Program-made: the position numbers and the translations under genes
Shown here: positions 27,253-35,829 of the stretch, one piece after another
How the letters are laid out: each line of letters opens with the position of its first letter
How positions within the stretch are numbered: the stretch's first letter is position 1
Notes under the pieces: model-generated
The model's database searches: none
What the model saw: the letters and a program-made list of their open reading frames with translations, nothing else
Told to the model about the DNA's origin: nothing
DNA from: CAZQVN01 sp964596775
GTDB taxonomy: Bacteria; Eisenbacteria; RBG-16-71-46; JABDJR01; JAWXBZ01
Assembly (NCBI GenBank): GCA_964596775.1
Contig: CAZQVN010000013.1
Location: 22,090 to 86,089 of the forward strand
Direction: 5' to 3'
DNA: 64,000 nt

Positions 27253-27788
27253 CACTCCCTCCCGGCCCCGTGCTGGTCGTCCCGATCCCGGATGTCGGTT
27301 TCCGGCGAGCGCATCGCCCGGACCACCAGCACGACGATCGAAACGACCGTTCCGCCGAGGATCTGCAGGGCCCCGATGCGGAGTCCGATCTCCACGAGAT
27401 GCTCGAGCCCGGCGTTGCCTGCCAGGGGGTAGATCCGGTCCGCGAGGATCAGGGCCACCGCGGCGACCGCCCCGGCCATCGTGAGGCCGGCGGTCCAGAT
27501 GAGCCGCGTTTCCTGGCGCGTGACCCCGGGTCGCGACGCCTCCGGCCATTCCGCATCCAGGCGGGCGATTGTCCTCTGCGCCAGGCCCGGGGGAGGCTCC
27601 GGAGTCTCCCAGGCGGGTCCCAGGCGGTCGATCACCGGGAGGGCGTCGCGGAATTCGCGGCAGCCGCGGCAGGCGATGAGGTGGTTGTCCGCGAATGCGG
27701 GCAGCTCCTGGTGCCCGCATTCCATCGAGCGCGCCAGAAGCAGGTCCCGCACGACCGGGCAGCGTTTCCTGAAGAAGAGCAGATTCAT
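27252..27788 (-). CDS. Zinc-finger transmembrane anti-sigma factor
   Basis: A 178-residue protein with the zinc-binding anti-sigma motif His36-x3-Cys40-x2-Cys43 (NHLIACRGC), a linker rich in Pro, and two membrane segments (about 97-115 and 138-158). It follows the ECF sigma gene by 34 nt and should hold that sigma factor inactive at the membrane. The periplasmic part between the helices is very short, so any signal is probably sensed in the membrane or by a partner protein. Confidence 0.8.
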   Translation of the reverse strand: MNLLFFRKRCPVVRDLLLARSMECGHQELPAFADNHLIACRGCREFRDALPVIDRLGPAWETPEPPPGLAQRTIARLDAEWPEASRPGVTRQETRLIWTAGLTMAGAVAAVALILADRIYPLAGNAGLEHLVEIGLRIGALQILGGTVVSIVVLVVRAMRSPETDIRDRDDQHGAGRE

Positions 27789-27822
27789 CGGTTCACTTTC
27801 CGTCGTTGGTGATGTCCGCGTG

Positions 27823-28419
27823 TCATGACTGCGTCACCGGGCTCAGTCCGAGCCGGTCCAGGTGCCTGCGCAGCGCCACGACGGCATGATGAATGTTGGA
27901 CTTGACGGCCGTGAGCGAGCAGGCCTGCGCCCGGGCGATCTCCTCGTAGGTCAGTCCCTGGTAATGACGGAGCACGAACGCCTCCTTCTGGCGCGGGGGA
28001 AGGGTTTCCACGGCCCGGCGCACGTGCTCGCCGACATCGCTGGAGCCGGCATCCTCGTCGGGGAGCCGGTTCGTGTCCGCGATGAAGTCGCCGAGCACCG
28101 CGCTTTCTTCCGCGCCGACCGGCTGGTCGAGGGAGGGGTGATTGCGGATCTTCCGCCGCCGCATCTGGTCCCGGCAGAGGTTCGTGGCGATCCGGTACAT
28201 CCAGGGAGCGAACCGGAGGTCCGCATCGAACCGGTGAAGCGCCTTGAGTACCCGGAACCAGGTATCCTGGAAGGCGTCGCGTGCGGATTCCTCGTTCCGG
28301 AGCAGCCGGACGAGATACCCGTAGAGCGGCCGCTCATAACGGGTTACGAGTTCGCCAAACGCGGCCTTGTTGCCGGCCTGGGCCTCTTTCATCAGTTCCT
28401 CGTCCGTCAGGGTCTTCAA
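27823..28419 (-). CDS. ECF-type RNA polymerase sigma factor
   Basis: A 198-residue sigma factor with region 2 (ELMKEAQAGNKAAFGELV to DAFQDTWFRVLKAL) and region 4 (LTYEEIARAQACSLTAVKSN). The TTG start at 28419 is chosen because GGAGG lies about 10 nt upstream and the next Met (MKEAQAG) would remove part of region 2. The open frame extends upstream without sigma-like sequence. It heads an operon with an anti-sigma factor and a small membrane protein and is not a close copy of the sigma factor at 9.1 kb. Confidence 0.9.
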   Translation of the reverse strand: MKTLTDEELMKEAQAGNKAAFGELVTRYERPLYGYLVRLLRNEESARDAFQDTWFRVLKALHRFDADLRFAPWMYRIATNLCRDQMRRRKIRNHPSLDQPVGAEESAVLGDFIADTNRLPDEDAGSSDVGEHVRRAVETLPPRQKEAFVLRHYQGLTYEEIARAQACSLTAVKSNIHHAVVALRRHLDRLGLSPVTQS

Positions 28420-28529
28420 TGTTCGGGGGCCTCCGCGCTGCACACGGTACGGTTGAGGATGGACAAGGTTTCTCGCGGGTATCCTTCCGCGCGCTTTTCC
28501 GGGGTTGCTCCTGCCGACCCCGCGGGAGC

Positions 28530-30080
28530 CTACAGGGGGATGTTCCCGTGCTTCTTGGACGGCAGGGACTGCCGCTTGTTCTGGAGCATCTCCAGCGCCG
28601 CGATCAGCTTCGGCCGCGTCTCCTGGGGCTCGATGACGTCGTCCAGGTAGCCGAGGGAGGCGGCCACGTAGGGGTTGGCGAACTTCGCGTTGTAGTCGTC
28701 CACGAGCCGTTTCCGCTCCGCTTCCGCGTCCTTCGCCTTCTCGATCTCCCGCCGGAAGATCACGTTGACGGCTCCCCCGGCGCCCATCACCGCCAGTTCC
28801 GCGGTCGGCCAGGCCACGTTGTAATCGCCCCGGATGTGCTTCGAGGACATCACGTCGTACGCTCCGCCGTAGGCTTTCCGGGTGATGACGGTGAGTTTCG
28901 GCACGGTGGCCTCGCAGTACGCGTAGAGCAGCTTGGCGCCGTTCGTGATGATGCCGTTCCACTCCTGCGCCGTACCCGGCAGGAAGCCGGGCACATCCTC
29001 GAACGTCACGAGCGGAATGTTGAATGCGTCGCAGAAGCGCACGAAACGCGCCGCCTTGACGGACGACTTGATGTCCAGCACCCCGGCCAGAAACTTCGGC
29101 TGGTTGCCGACGATGCCGACCGGCCGGCCGGCCAGCCGCGCGAATCCGACGATGATGTTCGGCGCGAAGTGCTCGTGGACCTCGAGGAAATCGCCGTTGT
29201 CCACGACGTGGCCGATCACGGTCTTCATGTCGTACGGCTTGTTCGGCTCCGCGGGCACGATCGTCTTCAGTTCCTCGTCCATGCGGGCGATGTCATCGGT
29301 GGAGTTCTGCCGCGGCGCGTCCTCGACGTTGTTCGACGGCAGGAACGAAAGGAGCCGCCGGACCATCTGCAGGCAGTGGCGGTCGTCCTGGGCGGCAAAG
29401 TGGGCCACGCCGCTCTTCGTGTTGTGGGTCATGGCGCCGCCGAGATCCTCGTGCGTCACCTCCTCCTTCGTGACGCTCTTGATCACGTCGGGCCCGGTGA
29501 CGAACATCTGGCTCGTTTCCTTCGTCATGATCGTGAAATCGGTGATCGCCGGGGAATAGACGGCGCCGCCGGCGCAGGGGCCCATGATCGCCGAGATCTG
29601 CGGCACAACGCCGGAGGCCAGCGTGTTGCGGAGGAAGATGTCCGCGTAGCCGCCGAGGCTGGCCACCCCCTCCTGGATCCGCGCTCCGCCGGAGTCGTTC
29701 AGTCCGATGACCGGGGCCCCGTTTTCCAGGGCCAGGTCCATGATCTGGCAGATCTTCCGCGCGTTCGCTTCGGACAGCGTTCCGCCAAACACCGTGAAGT
29801 CCTGGGCGAACACGTAGACGAGCCGCCCGTCGATCCGGCCGAACCCGGACACCACGCCGTCACCGGTGATCTTCCGGTCGGCCATGCCGAAATCGGAGGA
29901 GCGGTGGGTGACGAAGACGCCGAGTTCCGTGAACGTGCCCCGGTCGAGGAGCAGGTCGATCCGCTCCCGGGCGGTGATCCGGCCCGAGGCGTGCATTTTC
30001 TCGATCCGTTCCGGGCCGCCCCCCTGGCGGGCCGATTCCTTGCGGGCGCGGAGGTCGTCGATTCGCTCGTCGTGGCTCAT
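28530..30080 (-). CDS. Acyl-CoA carboxylase carboxyltransferase (beta) subunit, propionyl/methylmalonyl-CoA type
   Basis: A 516-residue crotonase-fold carboxyltransferase that moves a carboxyl group between carboxybiotin and an acyl-CoA, probably propionyl-CoA. N-terminal and C-terminal halves show the two oxyanion-hole regions (NDSGGARIQEGVASLGGY and PGTAQEWNGIITNGAKLLYAY), and the motif RKAYGGAYDVMSSKH is diagnostic of the PccB/MmdA group. Biotin carboxylase and biotin-carrier subunits are not adjacent. The same fold acts in Na+-pumping methylmalonyl-CoA decarboxylase, so direction cannot be told from this gene alone. A TTGACC-17-TAGCAT promoter ends 8 nt before the ATG. Confidence 0.94.
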   Translation of the reverse strand: MSHDERIDDLRARKESARQGGGPERIEKMHASGRITARERIDLLLDRGTFTELGVFVTHRSSDFGMADRKITGDGVVSGFGRIDGRLVYVFAQDFTVFGGTLSEANARKICQIMDLALENGAPVIGLNDSGGARIQEGVASLGGYADIFLRNTLASGVVPQISAIMGPCAGGAVYSPAITDFTIMTKETSQMFVTGPDVIKSVTKEEVTHEDLGGAMTHNTKSGVAHFAAQDDRHCLQMVRRLLSFLPSNNVEDAPRQNSTDDIARMDEELKTIVPAEPNKPYDMKTVIGHVVDNGDFLEVHEHFAPNIIVGFARLAGRPVGIVGNQPKFLAGVLDIKSSVKAARFVRFCDAFNIPLVTFEDVPGFLPGTAQEWNGIITNGAKLLYAYCEATVPKLTVITRKAYGGAYDVMSSKHIRGDYNVAWPTAELAVMGAGGAVNVIFRREIEKAKDAEAERKRLVDDYNAKFANPYVAASLGYLDDVIEPQETRPKLIAALEMLQNKRQSLPSKKHGNIPL

Positions 30081-30088
30081 GGGGCCGG

Positions 30089-30117
30089 ATGCTAGACGGA
30101 TGGTGGGTGGCGGTCAA
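30089..30117 (-). promoter_or_regulatory. Near-leaderless promoter of the acyl-CoA carboxylase gene
   Basis: On the minus strand TTGACC (30112-30117) is 17 nt from TAGCAT (30089-30094). The -10 box ends 8 nt before the ATG at 30080 and no Shine-Dalgarno sequence is present. Confidence 0.7.
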
Positions 30118-30132
30118 CCGCGGCCCCCTCCC

Positions 30133-30161
30133 TTTCGCAACATCGCCGGGTCGACTATCTT
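30133..30161 (+). promoter_or_regulatory. Candidate promoter of the methyltransferase gene
   Basis: TTTCGC (30133-30138) is 17 nt from TATCTT (30156-30161). The leader to the ATG at 30220 is about 55 nt. It is back to back with the divergent carboxylase promoter. Confidence 0.4.
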
Positions 30162-30219
30162 AGGCGTCCGCGCCGGACGCATCGATCCGGCCCATGACAC
30201 CGGAAGGACACAACCGCAC

Positions 30220-31005
30220 ATGACGGATCGCTGGAACCTCAACAAGCGCCACTGGGAAGCCACGCTGGACGCCCGGAACCTGGCCGCGGAAACGGACGCC
30301 ACCGATTTCGAAAAACAGGTGGCGCTTCACGATACCGCGGATATCCGCTTTGCCCTGAACACGATGATGCCCCTGGACGGGGCCAGGGTCCTCGACGTGG
30401 GCGGAGGCCTGGCCCTTGCCGCGGTCCTGCTGGCGCGCCGCGGGGCGCGGGTCACGATCGCCGACATCAGCCTGCCGCGGCTCAGGGCGGCCCGCGCGAT
30501 GCTTCTGCGGCTGAACCTGGCCGACCGGGTCGACCTGGTCGTGGCCCGGGCGGAGGAGATGCCGTTCGTGGACGGCGGGTTCGACCGCATCATGTCCAAG
30601 GCGGTGATGATCCACACCGACCTCGACCGGTCGCTGCCCGAACTTCATCGCATCCTGACGGCCGCCGGAAAGCTCCTGATTCTCGAACCGACCATCGGCA
30701 ACCCGTTCGTCAACCTGTACCGTAAACTCCTGGCCCCGAAGGTCTGGAGCCACATCACGGATTATTTCGGGGAGCGGGAGGCGGCGATCGTCCTCCGCAC
30801 GACGCCTCCGGATCGCGGCGTGGCCACGAAGCCGTTCTTCCTGTTCGGCTTCTTCGCGTCGGTATTCGAGTTTGCTCTCCCCAGCCCGGCGTTGTACCGC
30901 ATATCGGAAACCGTCCTCTGCGGGCTGGATACCCTACTGTTCACGGTGCTTCCGCCGCTGCGCCGCGCGGCCTGGTTCAAGGTTTTCATCATCGGCCCGC
31001 GGTGA
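30220..31005 (+). CDS. Class I SAM-dependent methyltransferase, substrate unknown
   Basis: A 261-residue methyltransferase with motif I VLDVGGGLALAAVLLARRG, an acidic residue at the end of strand 2 (VTIADIS) and a Methyltransf_11-type core (EEMPFVDGGFDRIMSKAVMIH). The C-terminal 60 residues are hydrophobic (KPFFLFGFFASVFEFALPSP and VLPPLRRAAWFKVFII), suggesting membrane contact and perhaps a lipid or quinone-like substrate (inference). GGAAGG lies about 12 nt before the ATG. The following genes are co-directional but each has its own Shine-Dalgarno sequence. Confidence 0.82.
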   Translation: MTDRWNLNKRHWEATLDARNLAAETDATDFEKQVALHDTADIRFALNTMMPLDGARVLDVGGGLALAAVLLARRGARVTIADISLPRLRAARAMLLRLNLADRVDLVVARAEEMPFVDGGFDRIMSKAVMIHTDLDRSLPELHRILTAAGKLLILEPTIGNPFVNLYRKLLAPKVWSHITDYFGEREAAIVLRTTPPDRGVATKPFFLFGFFASVFEFALPSPALYRISETVLCGLDTLLFTVLPPLRRAAWFKVFIIGPR

Positions 31006-31049
31006 TTGCTGTGCCGCGGCTCCCAGCGTTTCCCTGAAAGGAGTCCCGG

Positions 31050-31955
31050 ATGGGTGAGTTCACGAAATATTTCAACATCGAGGCAGTGACGACGAAGCTC
31101 GTCGACTTTGCTCCCAATCTCCTGGCCGCGATCCTGTTGCTGGTGGGCGTGTACATCTTCCTGCGCCTCTCCAGCCGCACCTTGCGCCTGATCCTCGATC
31201 GCGCCGGTTTTCATCCGACGCTGATCCGGTTCATCGTCGACAACATCTACCGCTATGTCGTTCTGGGCATCGGGGTGGTCATGGCCGCGGACCAGCTCGG
31301 CTTCAACATGGCCGCGGCCCTGGCCGGGCTCGGCGTGGCCGGTGTGGCGATCGGCTTTGCCGCCCAGGACTCGCTGGCGAACATGATCGCCGGGTTCCTC
31401 ATCTTCTGGGACAAGCCGTTCGAGGTGGACGACTGGGTCACGGTGTCCGGCCAGTACGGCAAGGTGACGGAGATCACGCTGCGCAGCACCCGGATCCGCA
31501 CGAACAACAACACCTACGTGGTGATCCCCAACAAGAACATCATCGACGAAGTGCTGGTGAACCACTCCAAGCACGGCGAAACGCGCATCGACGTCCCGGT
31601 GGGCATCGCCTACAAGGAAAACATCGTCGAGGCGCGCCGGGTCATCCTCAAGGCCATCGAAAACGTTCCGCAGATCGCGAAGGATCCGCACCCCGACGTC
31701 GTGGTGAACGGGCTCGGAGCGTCCAGCGTGGACCTCTTTGTCCGCGTCTGGATCGACAACGCGGTCCAGGAACGACCGGTGTTCTACGCCGTCATGGAGG
31801 CCTCGAAGCTCGCCCTGGATGAGGCCGGCATCGAGATCCCGTATCATCACATGCAGCTTTTCGTCGAGGACGTGCAGGACAGGGTCTGGGAAAAAATGGC
31901 CCGGTTGCCCGCCCTCAAGGCCGTGGGCCAGCCCGGCGCCGGTTCCGGTGAGTGA
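31050..31955 (+). CDS. Mechanosensitive channel of small conductance (MscS family)
   Basis: A 301-residue inner-membrane channel that opens under membrane tension to release solutes. Three helices: about 22-42, 62-80 and the pore-lining third helix with the family pattern GLGVAGVAIGFAAQDSLANM. The cytoplasmic beta domain follows with PFEVDDWVTV and RTNNNTYVVIPN. Length is close to E. coli MscS (286). AAAGGAG lies upstream of the ATG. The C-terminal 20 residues are a Pro/Gly-rich tail. Confidence 0.95.
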   Translation: MGEFTKYFNIEAVTTKLVDFAPNLLAAILLLVGVYIFLRLSSRTLRLILDRAGFHPTLIRFIVDNIYRYVVLGIGVVMAADQLGFNMAAALAGLGVAGVAIGFAAQDSLANMIAGFLIFWDKPFEVDDWVTVSGQYGKVTEITLRSTRIRTNNNTYVVIPNKNIIDEVLVNHSKHGETRIDVPVGIAYKENIVEARRVILKAIENVPQIAKDPHPDVVVNGLGASSVDLFVRVWIDNAVQERPVFYAVMEASKLALDEAGIEIPYHHMQLFVEDVQDRVWEKMARLPALKAVGQPGAGSGE

Positions 31956-32043
31956 ACACCGCGCGTCCGGCGCGGCAGGAAGCGGCGACATCGACGGACC
32001 GTGCCCGGATCGCTCGGGCCGACCGTCAACAGGAGTGTCCTGA

Positions 32044-32772
32044 ATGCAGCATCGCATCGACCGGCTTCAGTGGAAGGAATTCCGGAGGCTCGTTCCGTCC
32101 AAGGTTTCGACCGTACTTCTTCCGATCGGGATCCTCGAGGCCCACGGCGGCAGCGCCCTCGGCACCGACATCCTGATTCCGGAAAAAATCGCGGAAATGA
32201 TCGCGCCGAAGGTGGGTGCGCTCGTGGCCCCGACGATTCCCTACGGCGTGCCGGCATCGCTGGACGGCTACCCGGGAACCGTCGGCGTCCGGTCCGAGGT
32301 GTTTCTCGAGTACGTGCTCGACGTGCTCGGAGGGCTGGCGGGAGCGGGCTTCCAGTCCATCTTCATCCTCAACGGCCACGGGGGAAACAACGCTTCGCTC
32401 AAGGAGGCGGCGGAGATCGGATTCCAGTCCTTCGGCGCCTGCACGGCGGTCGTTCACTGGTGGATCGAAGCCGCGGACATCACGAAGGAGATCTTCGGCG
32501 GCTCGGGCGGGCACGGCGCCTGCGACGAGACGGCGGCCATGCTGGCCATCGACCCCGCGCTCGTGGAAACGCGTCCGAAATCCGTCGACCCCCCGTTTCG
32601 CGTCCGGCCGTCCGTCGTGGCCTGGCCCGCGCCGTCCTCCCAGCTCGTTTACGGGGATGACGCCGCGCCGATCACCTACGACAAGAAGAAGGCCGCGGAA
32701 TTCCTGAGCCGGGTCGCGTCCCGGATCGAGGACGTGGTGGACGAAATCGACACGCGCTGGAGCGAACTGTGA
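32044..32772 (+). CDS. Creatininase-family amidohydrolase
   Basis: A 242-residue metal-dependent amidohydrolase of the creatininase/FAPy-deformylase fold. Candidate metal ligands are Glu32 and His34 (GILEAHG), Asp42 (LGTD), His112 (NGHGGN) and the downstream pair His157/Glu162 (GGHGACDETAAM). The usual EQHGPHLP loop is EAHGGSALG here, so the second conserved His of that loop is missing; the metal ligands themselves are retained. Family members act on creatinine, formamidopyrimidines or mycofactocin precursors, so substrate is unknown. AGGAG lies 8 nt upstream of the ATG. Confidence 0.87.
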   Translation: MQHRIDRLQWKEFRRLVPSKVSTVLLPIGILEAHGGSALGTDILIPEKIAEMIAPKVGALVAPTIPYGVPASLDGYPGTVGVRSEVFLEYVLDVLGGLAGAGFQSIFILNGHGGNNASLKEAAEIGFQSFGACTAVVHWWIEAADITKEIFGGSGGHGACDETAAMLAIDPALVETRPKSVDPPFRVRPSVVAWPAPSSQLVYGDDAAPITYDKKKAAEFLSRVASRIEDVVDEIDTRWSEL

Positions 32773-32833
32773 TCGCGCTACGGCGGCCTTCACGTCGCAG
32801 GTGCCGGCCTCGACCCCTTCGAAGGAGATTGCG

Positions 32834-34018
32834 ATGAGTCTGAACCGCGTGGCGGTCGTTTCCGCCGTTCGCACCCCGATCGGCAGGTTTCTCGGGTCGC
32901 TGTCGAATGTTTCCGCCGTGGACCTGGGGATCGCCGCCGCCCGGGCCGCCACCGACCGTTCGGGGCTTTCCGCCGACGACATCGGAGAAACCGTGTTCGG
33001 CAACGCCCGCCAGGCCGGCAACGCGCCGAACCCGGCCCGCCAGATCTCCGTGCGCGCCGGTGTGTCGATTACCGCCCCGGCCATGACGATCAACCAGGCC
33101 TGCGGGTCCGGGCTGCAGTCGCTCCTGCTCGGGGCCCGGTCCGTCGCCCTCGGGAGCGCCGATGCCGTGCTGGTCGGCGGAACGGAAAACATGAGCCGGG
33201 TGCCGTTTCTGCTCGAGGACCTGCGGGACGGCTGGAAGATGGGTCACCGGCCGGTCGTGGACAACATGTACCGGGACGGGTTCACCTGCGGACTGTGCGG
33301 AAAGATCATGGGGGAAACCGCGGAAACGCTTGCGGAGCGCTACACGCTCACCCGGGAGGATCAGGATCGCTATGCGCTCGAAAGCCAGCAACGGGCGGAA
33401 AAGGCCCAGGCGGAAGGCCGCTTCCGGGACGAAATCGTCGCGGTGGAGGTTCCGGCGCGCAAGGGACCGATCGTCTTCGATGCCGATGAGCATGTGCGCC
33501 CGGGGTCGACCCTGGCCGGGCTTGCAAAGCTTCCCCCGGTGTTTTCCAGGACGGGCACGGTCACGGCGGGCAATGCTTCCGGGATCACCGACGGGGCCGC
33601 CGCCCTCGTGCTGGCTTCGGAAGCCCTGGTCCGGGAGCGGAACCTTTCCGCGCTCGCGTGGCTGGAGGATTCCGCGGTGATTGGCGTCGATCCGGAGGTC
33701 ATGGGGATCGGCCCCGTTCCGGCCGTGCAGCGGCTTCTGGAGAAAACGAATACCGCGCTCGCCGATTTCGACCTGATCGAGTTGAACGAAGCGTTCGCGG
33801 CGCAGGTTCTTGCCGTGAACCGTGATCTCGGCATCGATCCATCCCGGCTCAACGTCAACGGCGGAGCCATCGCCCTCGGTCACCCGATCGGGGCCACGGG
33901 AGCCCGGATCGTCGTCACGCTGCTTCACGAGCTGAAACGACGCGGGGGGAAGCGCGGACTGGCCACATTGTGTGTCAGCGGCGGACTCGGCCTTGCCGCG
34001 TCCTTCGTCCGGAAGTAG
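32834..34018 (+). CDS. Thiolase, acetyl-CoA C-acetyltransferase
   Basis: A 394-residue thiolase. Catalytic Cys90 lies in INQACGSGLQ, His350 in GGAIALGHPIG and Cys380 in LCVSGGLG (usually CxGGG; here CVSGG). NEAFAAQVLAV is also typical. It condenses two acetyl-CoA or cleaves 3-ketoacyl-CoA. No partner genes of fatty-acid oxidation or PHB synthesis are adjacent, so direction is not evident. GAAGGAG is 7 nt before the ATG. A Cys-rich stretch GFTCGLCGK after about residue 150 is seen in some thiolases of this type. Confidence 0.94.
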   Translation: MSLNRVAVVSAVRTPIGRFLGSLSNVSAVDLGIAAARAATDRSGLSADDIGETVFGNARQAGNAPNPARQISVRAGVSITAPAMTINQACGSGLQSLLLGARSVALGSADAVLVGGTENMSRVPFLLEDLRDGWKMGHRPVVDNMYRDGFTCGLCGKIMGETAETLAERYTLTREDQDRYALESQQRAEKAQAEGRFRDEIVAVEVPARKGPIVFDADEHVRPGSTLAGLAKLPPVFSRTGTVTAGNASGITDGAAALVLASEALVRERNLSALAWLEDSAVIGVDPEVMGIGPVPAVQRLLEKTNTALADFDLIELNEAFAAQVLAVNRDLGIDPSRLNVNGGAIALGHPIGATGARIVVTLLHELKRRGGKRGLATLCVSGGLGLAASFVRK

Positions 34019-34446
34019 CCGGATCCGCAAATTGTTGAATCACAATAACTTGAGACATGGACAACCTTTCATGGCCGGGCAGGACAGGAGCCCTCCCGAG
34101 GGGAGCGGGCGGCACCTAAAAGCATCGGGCAATTGAGATTAGGGGTGACATTTCATGCAATTTCCTCTTGACAGGGGGCACACCCCGTAACACTCTGTCC
34201 CCGTTTTTGAGATTGGTCTTTTTTCCCAGCGACTTGGGACATCGGGATGTGGCCGGACCAGAAACCCGCGGGTGAACGGTCCGGCGTGAATGACCAGGAG
34301 CGTGTCGGAAAGGAGGTGCAAGAGAACCCACGCACTGATTCACCAGGGCGACCGGTTACGGGGGGAAGTTCCGGAACCGGCAAAAAGCGAATCGGAACGT
34401 TGAATCTCTTCACCCGATCGATCGATGGGTCCTTCATGGAGGAACA
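34019..34446 (+). other. Intergenic region with REP-like sequence and nested dyad
   Basis: This 428-bp gap has no convincing gene. Between about 34139 and 34205 is an atypical stretch containing GGGGTGACA and, further on, CTGTCCCC in inverted orientation around CTTGACAGGGGGCACACCCC. It resembles the short palindromic elements linked to IS200-like (REP-associated) transposases, but no transposase is nearby. Between 34253 and 34284 is a nested dyad: outer arms CCGGACC (34253-34259) and GGTCCGG (34278-34284), centred on the inner palindrome ACCCGCGGGT (34264-34273). The rest leads to the outer-membrane protein gene, whose Shine-Dalgarno is GGAGGAAC. Confidence 0.4.
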
Positions 34447-35082
34447 ATGAAAAAGTCTATGGTCATGTCCACGGCTGTTGTTGTGGCGGCTCTTGCTACG
34501 GTTTCCATGGGTATTCCCCAGGCCCGCGCGGCGGCGGTCAATACGTCGAAGGGCAACTGCAGCATGCTGTTCCAGTTCAACGGTCTTTCCAATCTGAGCA
34601 CGTCCGCCTACAAGGGCGGATTCGGATTCCGTCATTTCATCCAGGACGGCATGGCGATCCGCCCGATGGTCACGGTGGGCATCGGATCCGAGAAAGACAA
34701 GCCTCTGTCGAGCAACGATGTGGAGAGCAAGGAAACCTCCACGGAGTTCGGCGCGGAAATCACGATCGAAAAGCACGCCGCGGCCATCGGCCCCGTGTCT
34801 CCGTACATGGGCGGCCAGGCCGGATTCTCGACCACGAAGGACAAGGCCGAGGTTGACGGCAACGAAACCGGCTCCGTGAAGAGCACGAATTTCGGCGTCG
34901 GCGCGGTTGCCGGCTTCGTATGGGGCTTCGGCGAAGGCGTGACCCTTGGCGGCGAGTACAGCCTGAGCTTCTCCACCGGCTCCGGCGAGCGCACGGTGGG
35001 CGACAACAAGGTGAGCGACACGAGCCGCACGAATATCGGCATCGGGACCGCCTCGCTCTTCCTGTCGGTGGCGTGGAAGTAA
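34447..35082 (+). CDS. Small outer-membrane beta-barrel protein, unknown function
   Basis: A 211-residue exported protein with a clear signal peptide (cleavage near ARA-AA). The mature part alternates short amphipathic beta strands rich in Gly and aromatic residues (GGFGFRHFIQDGMAIRPMV, VGAVAGFVWGFGEGVTLGG) and ends SLFLSVAWK, resembling an OmpA/OmpX-size eight-strand barrel, although the terminal residue is Lys rather than Phe. GGAGG lies just upstream of the ATG and a strong terminator follows, so the gene is probably transcribed alone. Confidence 0.8.
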   Translation: MKKSMVMSTAVVVAALATVSMGIPQARAAAVNTSKGNCSMLFQFNGLSNLSTSAYKGGFGFRHFIQDGMAIRPMVTVGIGSEKDKPLSSNDVESKETSTEFGAEITIEKHAAAIGPVSPYMGGQAGFSTTKDKAEVDGNETGSVKSTNFGVGAVAGFVWGFGEGVTLGGEYSLSFSTGSGERTVGDNKVSDTSRTNIGIGTASLFLSVAWK

Positions 35083-35113
35083 ACGCCCTGCCGCAATAGA
35101 GTTGAGTTTGAAC

Positions 35114-35154
35114 AGCCCCGGCCAGCGTATCGCTGGCCGGGGCTCTTCTTTTTC
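35114..35154 (+). terminator. Rho-independent terminator of the outer-membrane protein gene
   Basis: A perfect 14-bp stem (35114-35127 and 35131-35144, AGCCCCGGCCAGCG and complement) with a 3-nt loop is followed by a T-rich tract. Confidence 0.95.
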
Positions 35155-35174
35155 CCCTTGCATCGCCACCGGGC

Positions 35175-35209
35175 AAAAAAATTGGGGCGGCTCCTTGCGG
35201 AGCCGCCCC
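35175..35209 (-). terminator. Minus-strand terminator, possibly a repeated element
   Basis: An 11-bp stem (35184-35194 and 35199-35209, GGGGCGGCTCC and complement, loop of 4) is followed on the minus strand by seven T (35175-35181). It could end transcription from the VWA/MoxR operon, but lies 620 bp past that operon. Hairpins of this GGGGCGGCTCC type are also seen as dispersed repeats in some genomes. Confidence 0.65.
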
Positions 35210-35829
35210 TACGGCGTACAAGAGCGGGCTTGAGGACTCTTGAACGCGCGATCCCCCCCTCAGGGATTCTGGCGGTCCCTCGCGGACCACTGTCGGCCTG
35301 GTATCCCTACCTTCGGGAGGCATCCCCAGGCATGGAGGGCTCTGAACCGCTGAAAACGGCCGATGGTAGAGCCGCGAGGAACCATGTTCTATGTTGAAGA
35401 CCCGAAGGTCTCGAACGTTCTAATCGGACTCGTCCGGACGTAACCCGACGATCGCGAAGGAATGATCCACAAATGGCTGCCTCGACATCCGGGATCACCC
35501 TGCCGGGGTTGGAGAGTGACAAATCGCGATGGAGGTGCTGATTTGCCGGGCTCCGTCCGTCCGAGTCTCGCTTGCGACATTTCGTTATTGCACTGTTCGT
35601 GCCAACGCCTTCGCTCATCGCGAGGATGGCTGGAACCTGTTGTCTGATAACGATTAAACAGGGGGAATGTCCTGCCTCCGGTCGGCCGGCAGAAACGGGA
35701 AAAAGGGGAACCATGTATCCACCGGCGCGGGCACCGAGTTCCATTCTGTTGCAGGGAAACGGTTTGCCGGGTGGGTACGCGGGTCACCAGGGGCGGAACA
35801 GTTTGTGCGAGAGGCGCGACGAATCGATC
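35210..35829. other. 620-bp intergenic region of unknown nature
   Basis: No ORF here has a credible start, ribosome-binding site or recognisable protein similarity. GC content appears lower than in the flanking genes. Small dyads are present (for example GACC-CGAA-GGTC near 35399 and CGTCCGGACG near 35430). It lies between convergent transcription units and could be decayed coding or mobile DNA, or a non-coding RNA. Nothing more specific is supported. Confidence 0.3.

Noticed and set aside
25797..27812. 671-codon plus-strand frame across the GT39-like and anti-sigma genes
   Set aside because: It crosses three minus-strand genes that have motifs and coupled starts; it is a shadow frame.
35307..35400. 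tRNA-like GGTTCAGAGCC segment on the minus strand
   Set aside because: No matching acceptor, D or anticodon arms could be drawn at the right distances.
35462..35647. Small ORF in the 35.2-35.8 kb gap
   Set aside because: It has no ribosome-binding site or promoter, a Cys/Arg/Pro-rich unlikely sequence and no neighbour context.
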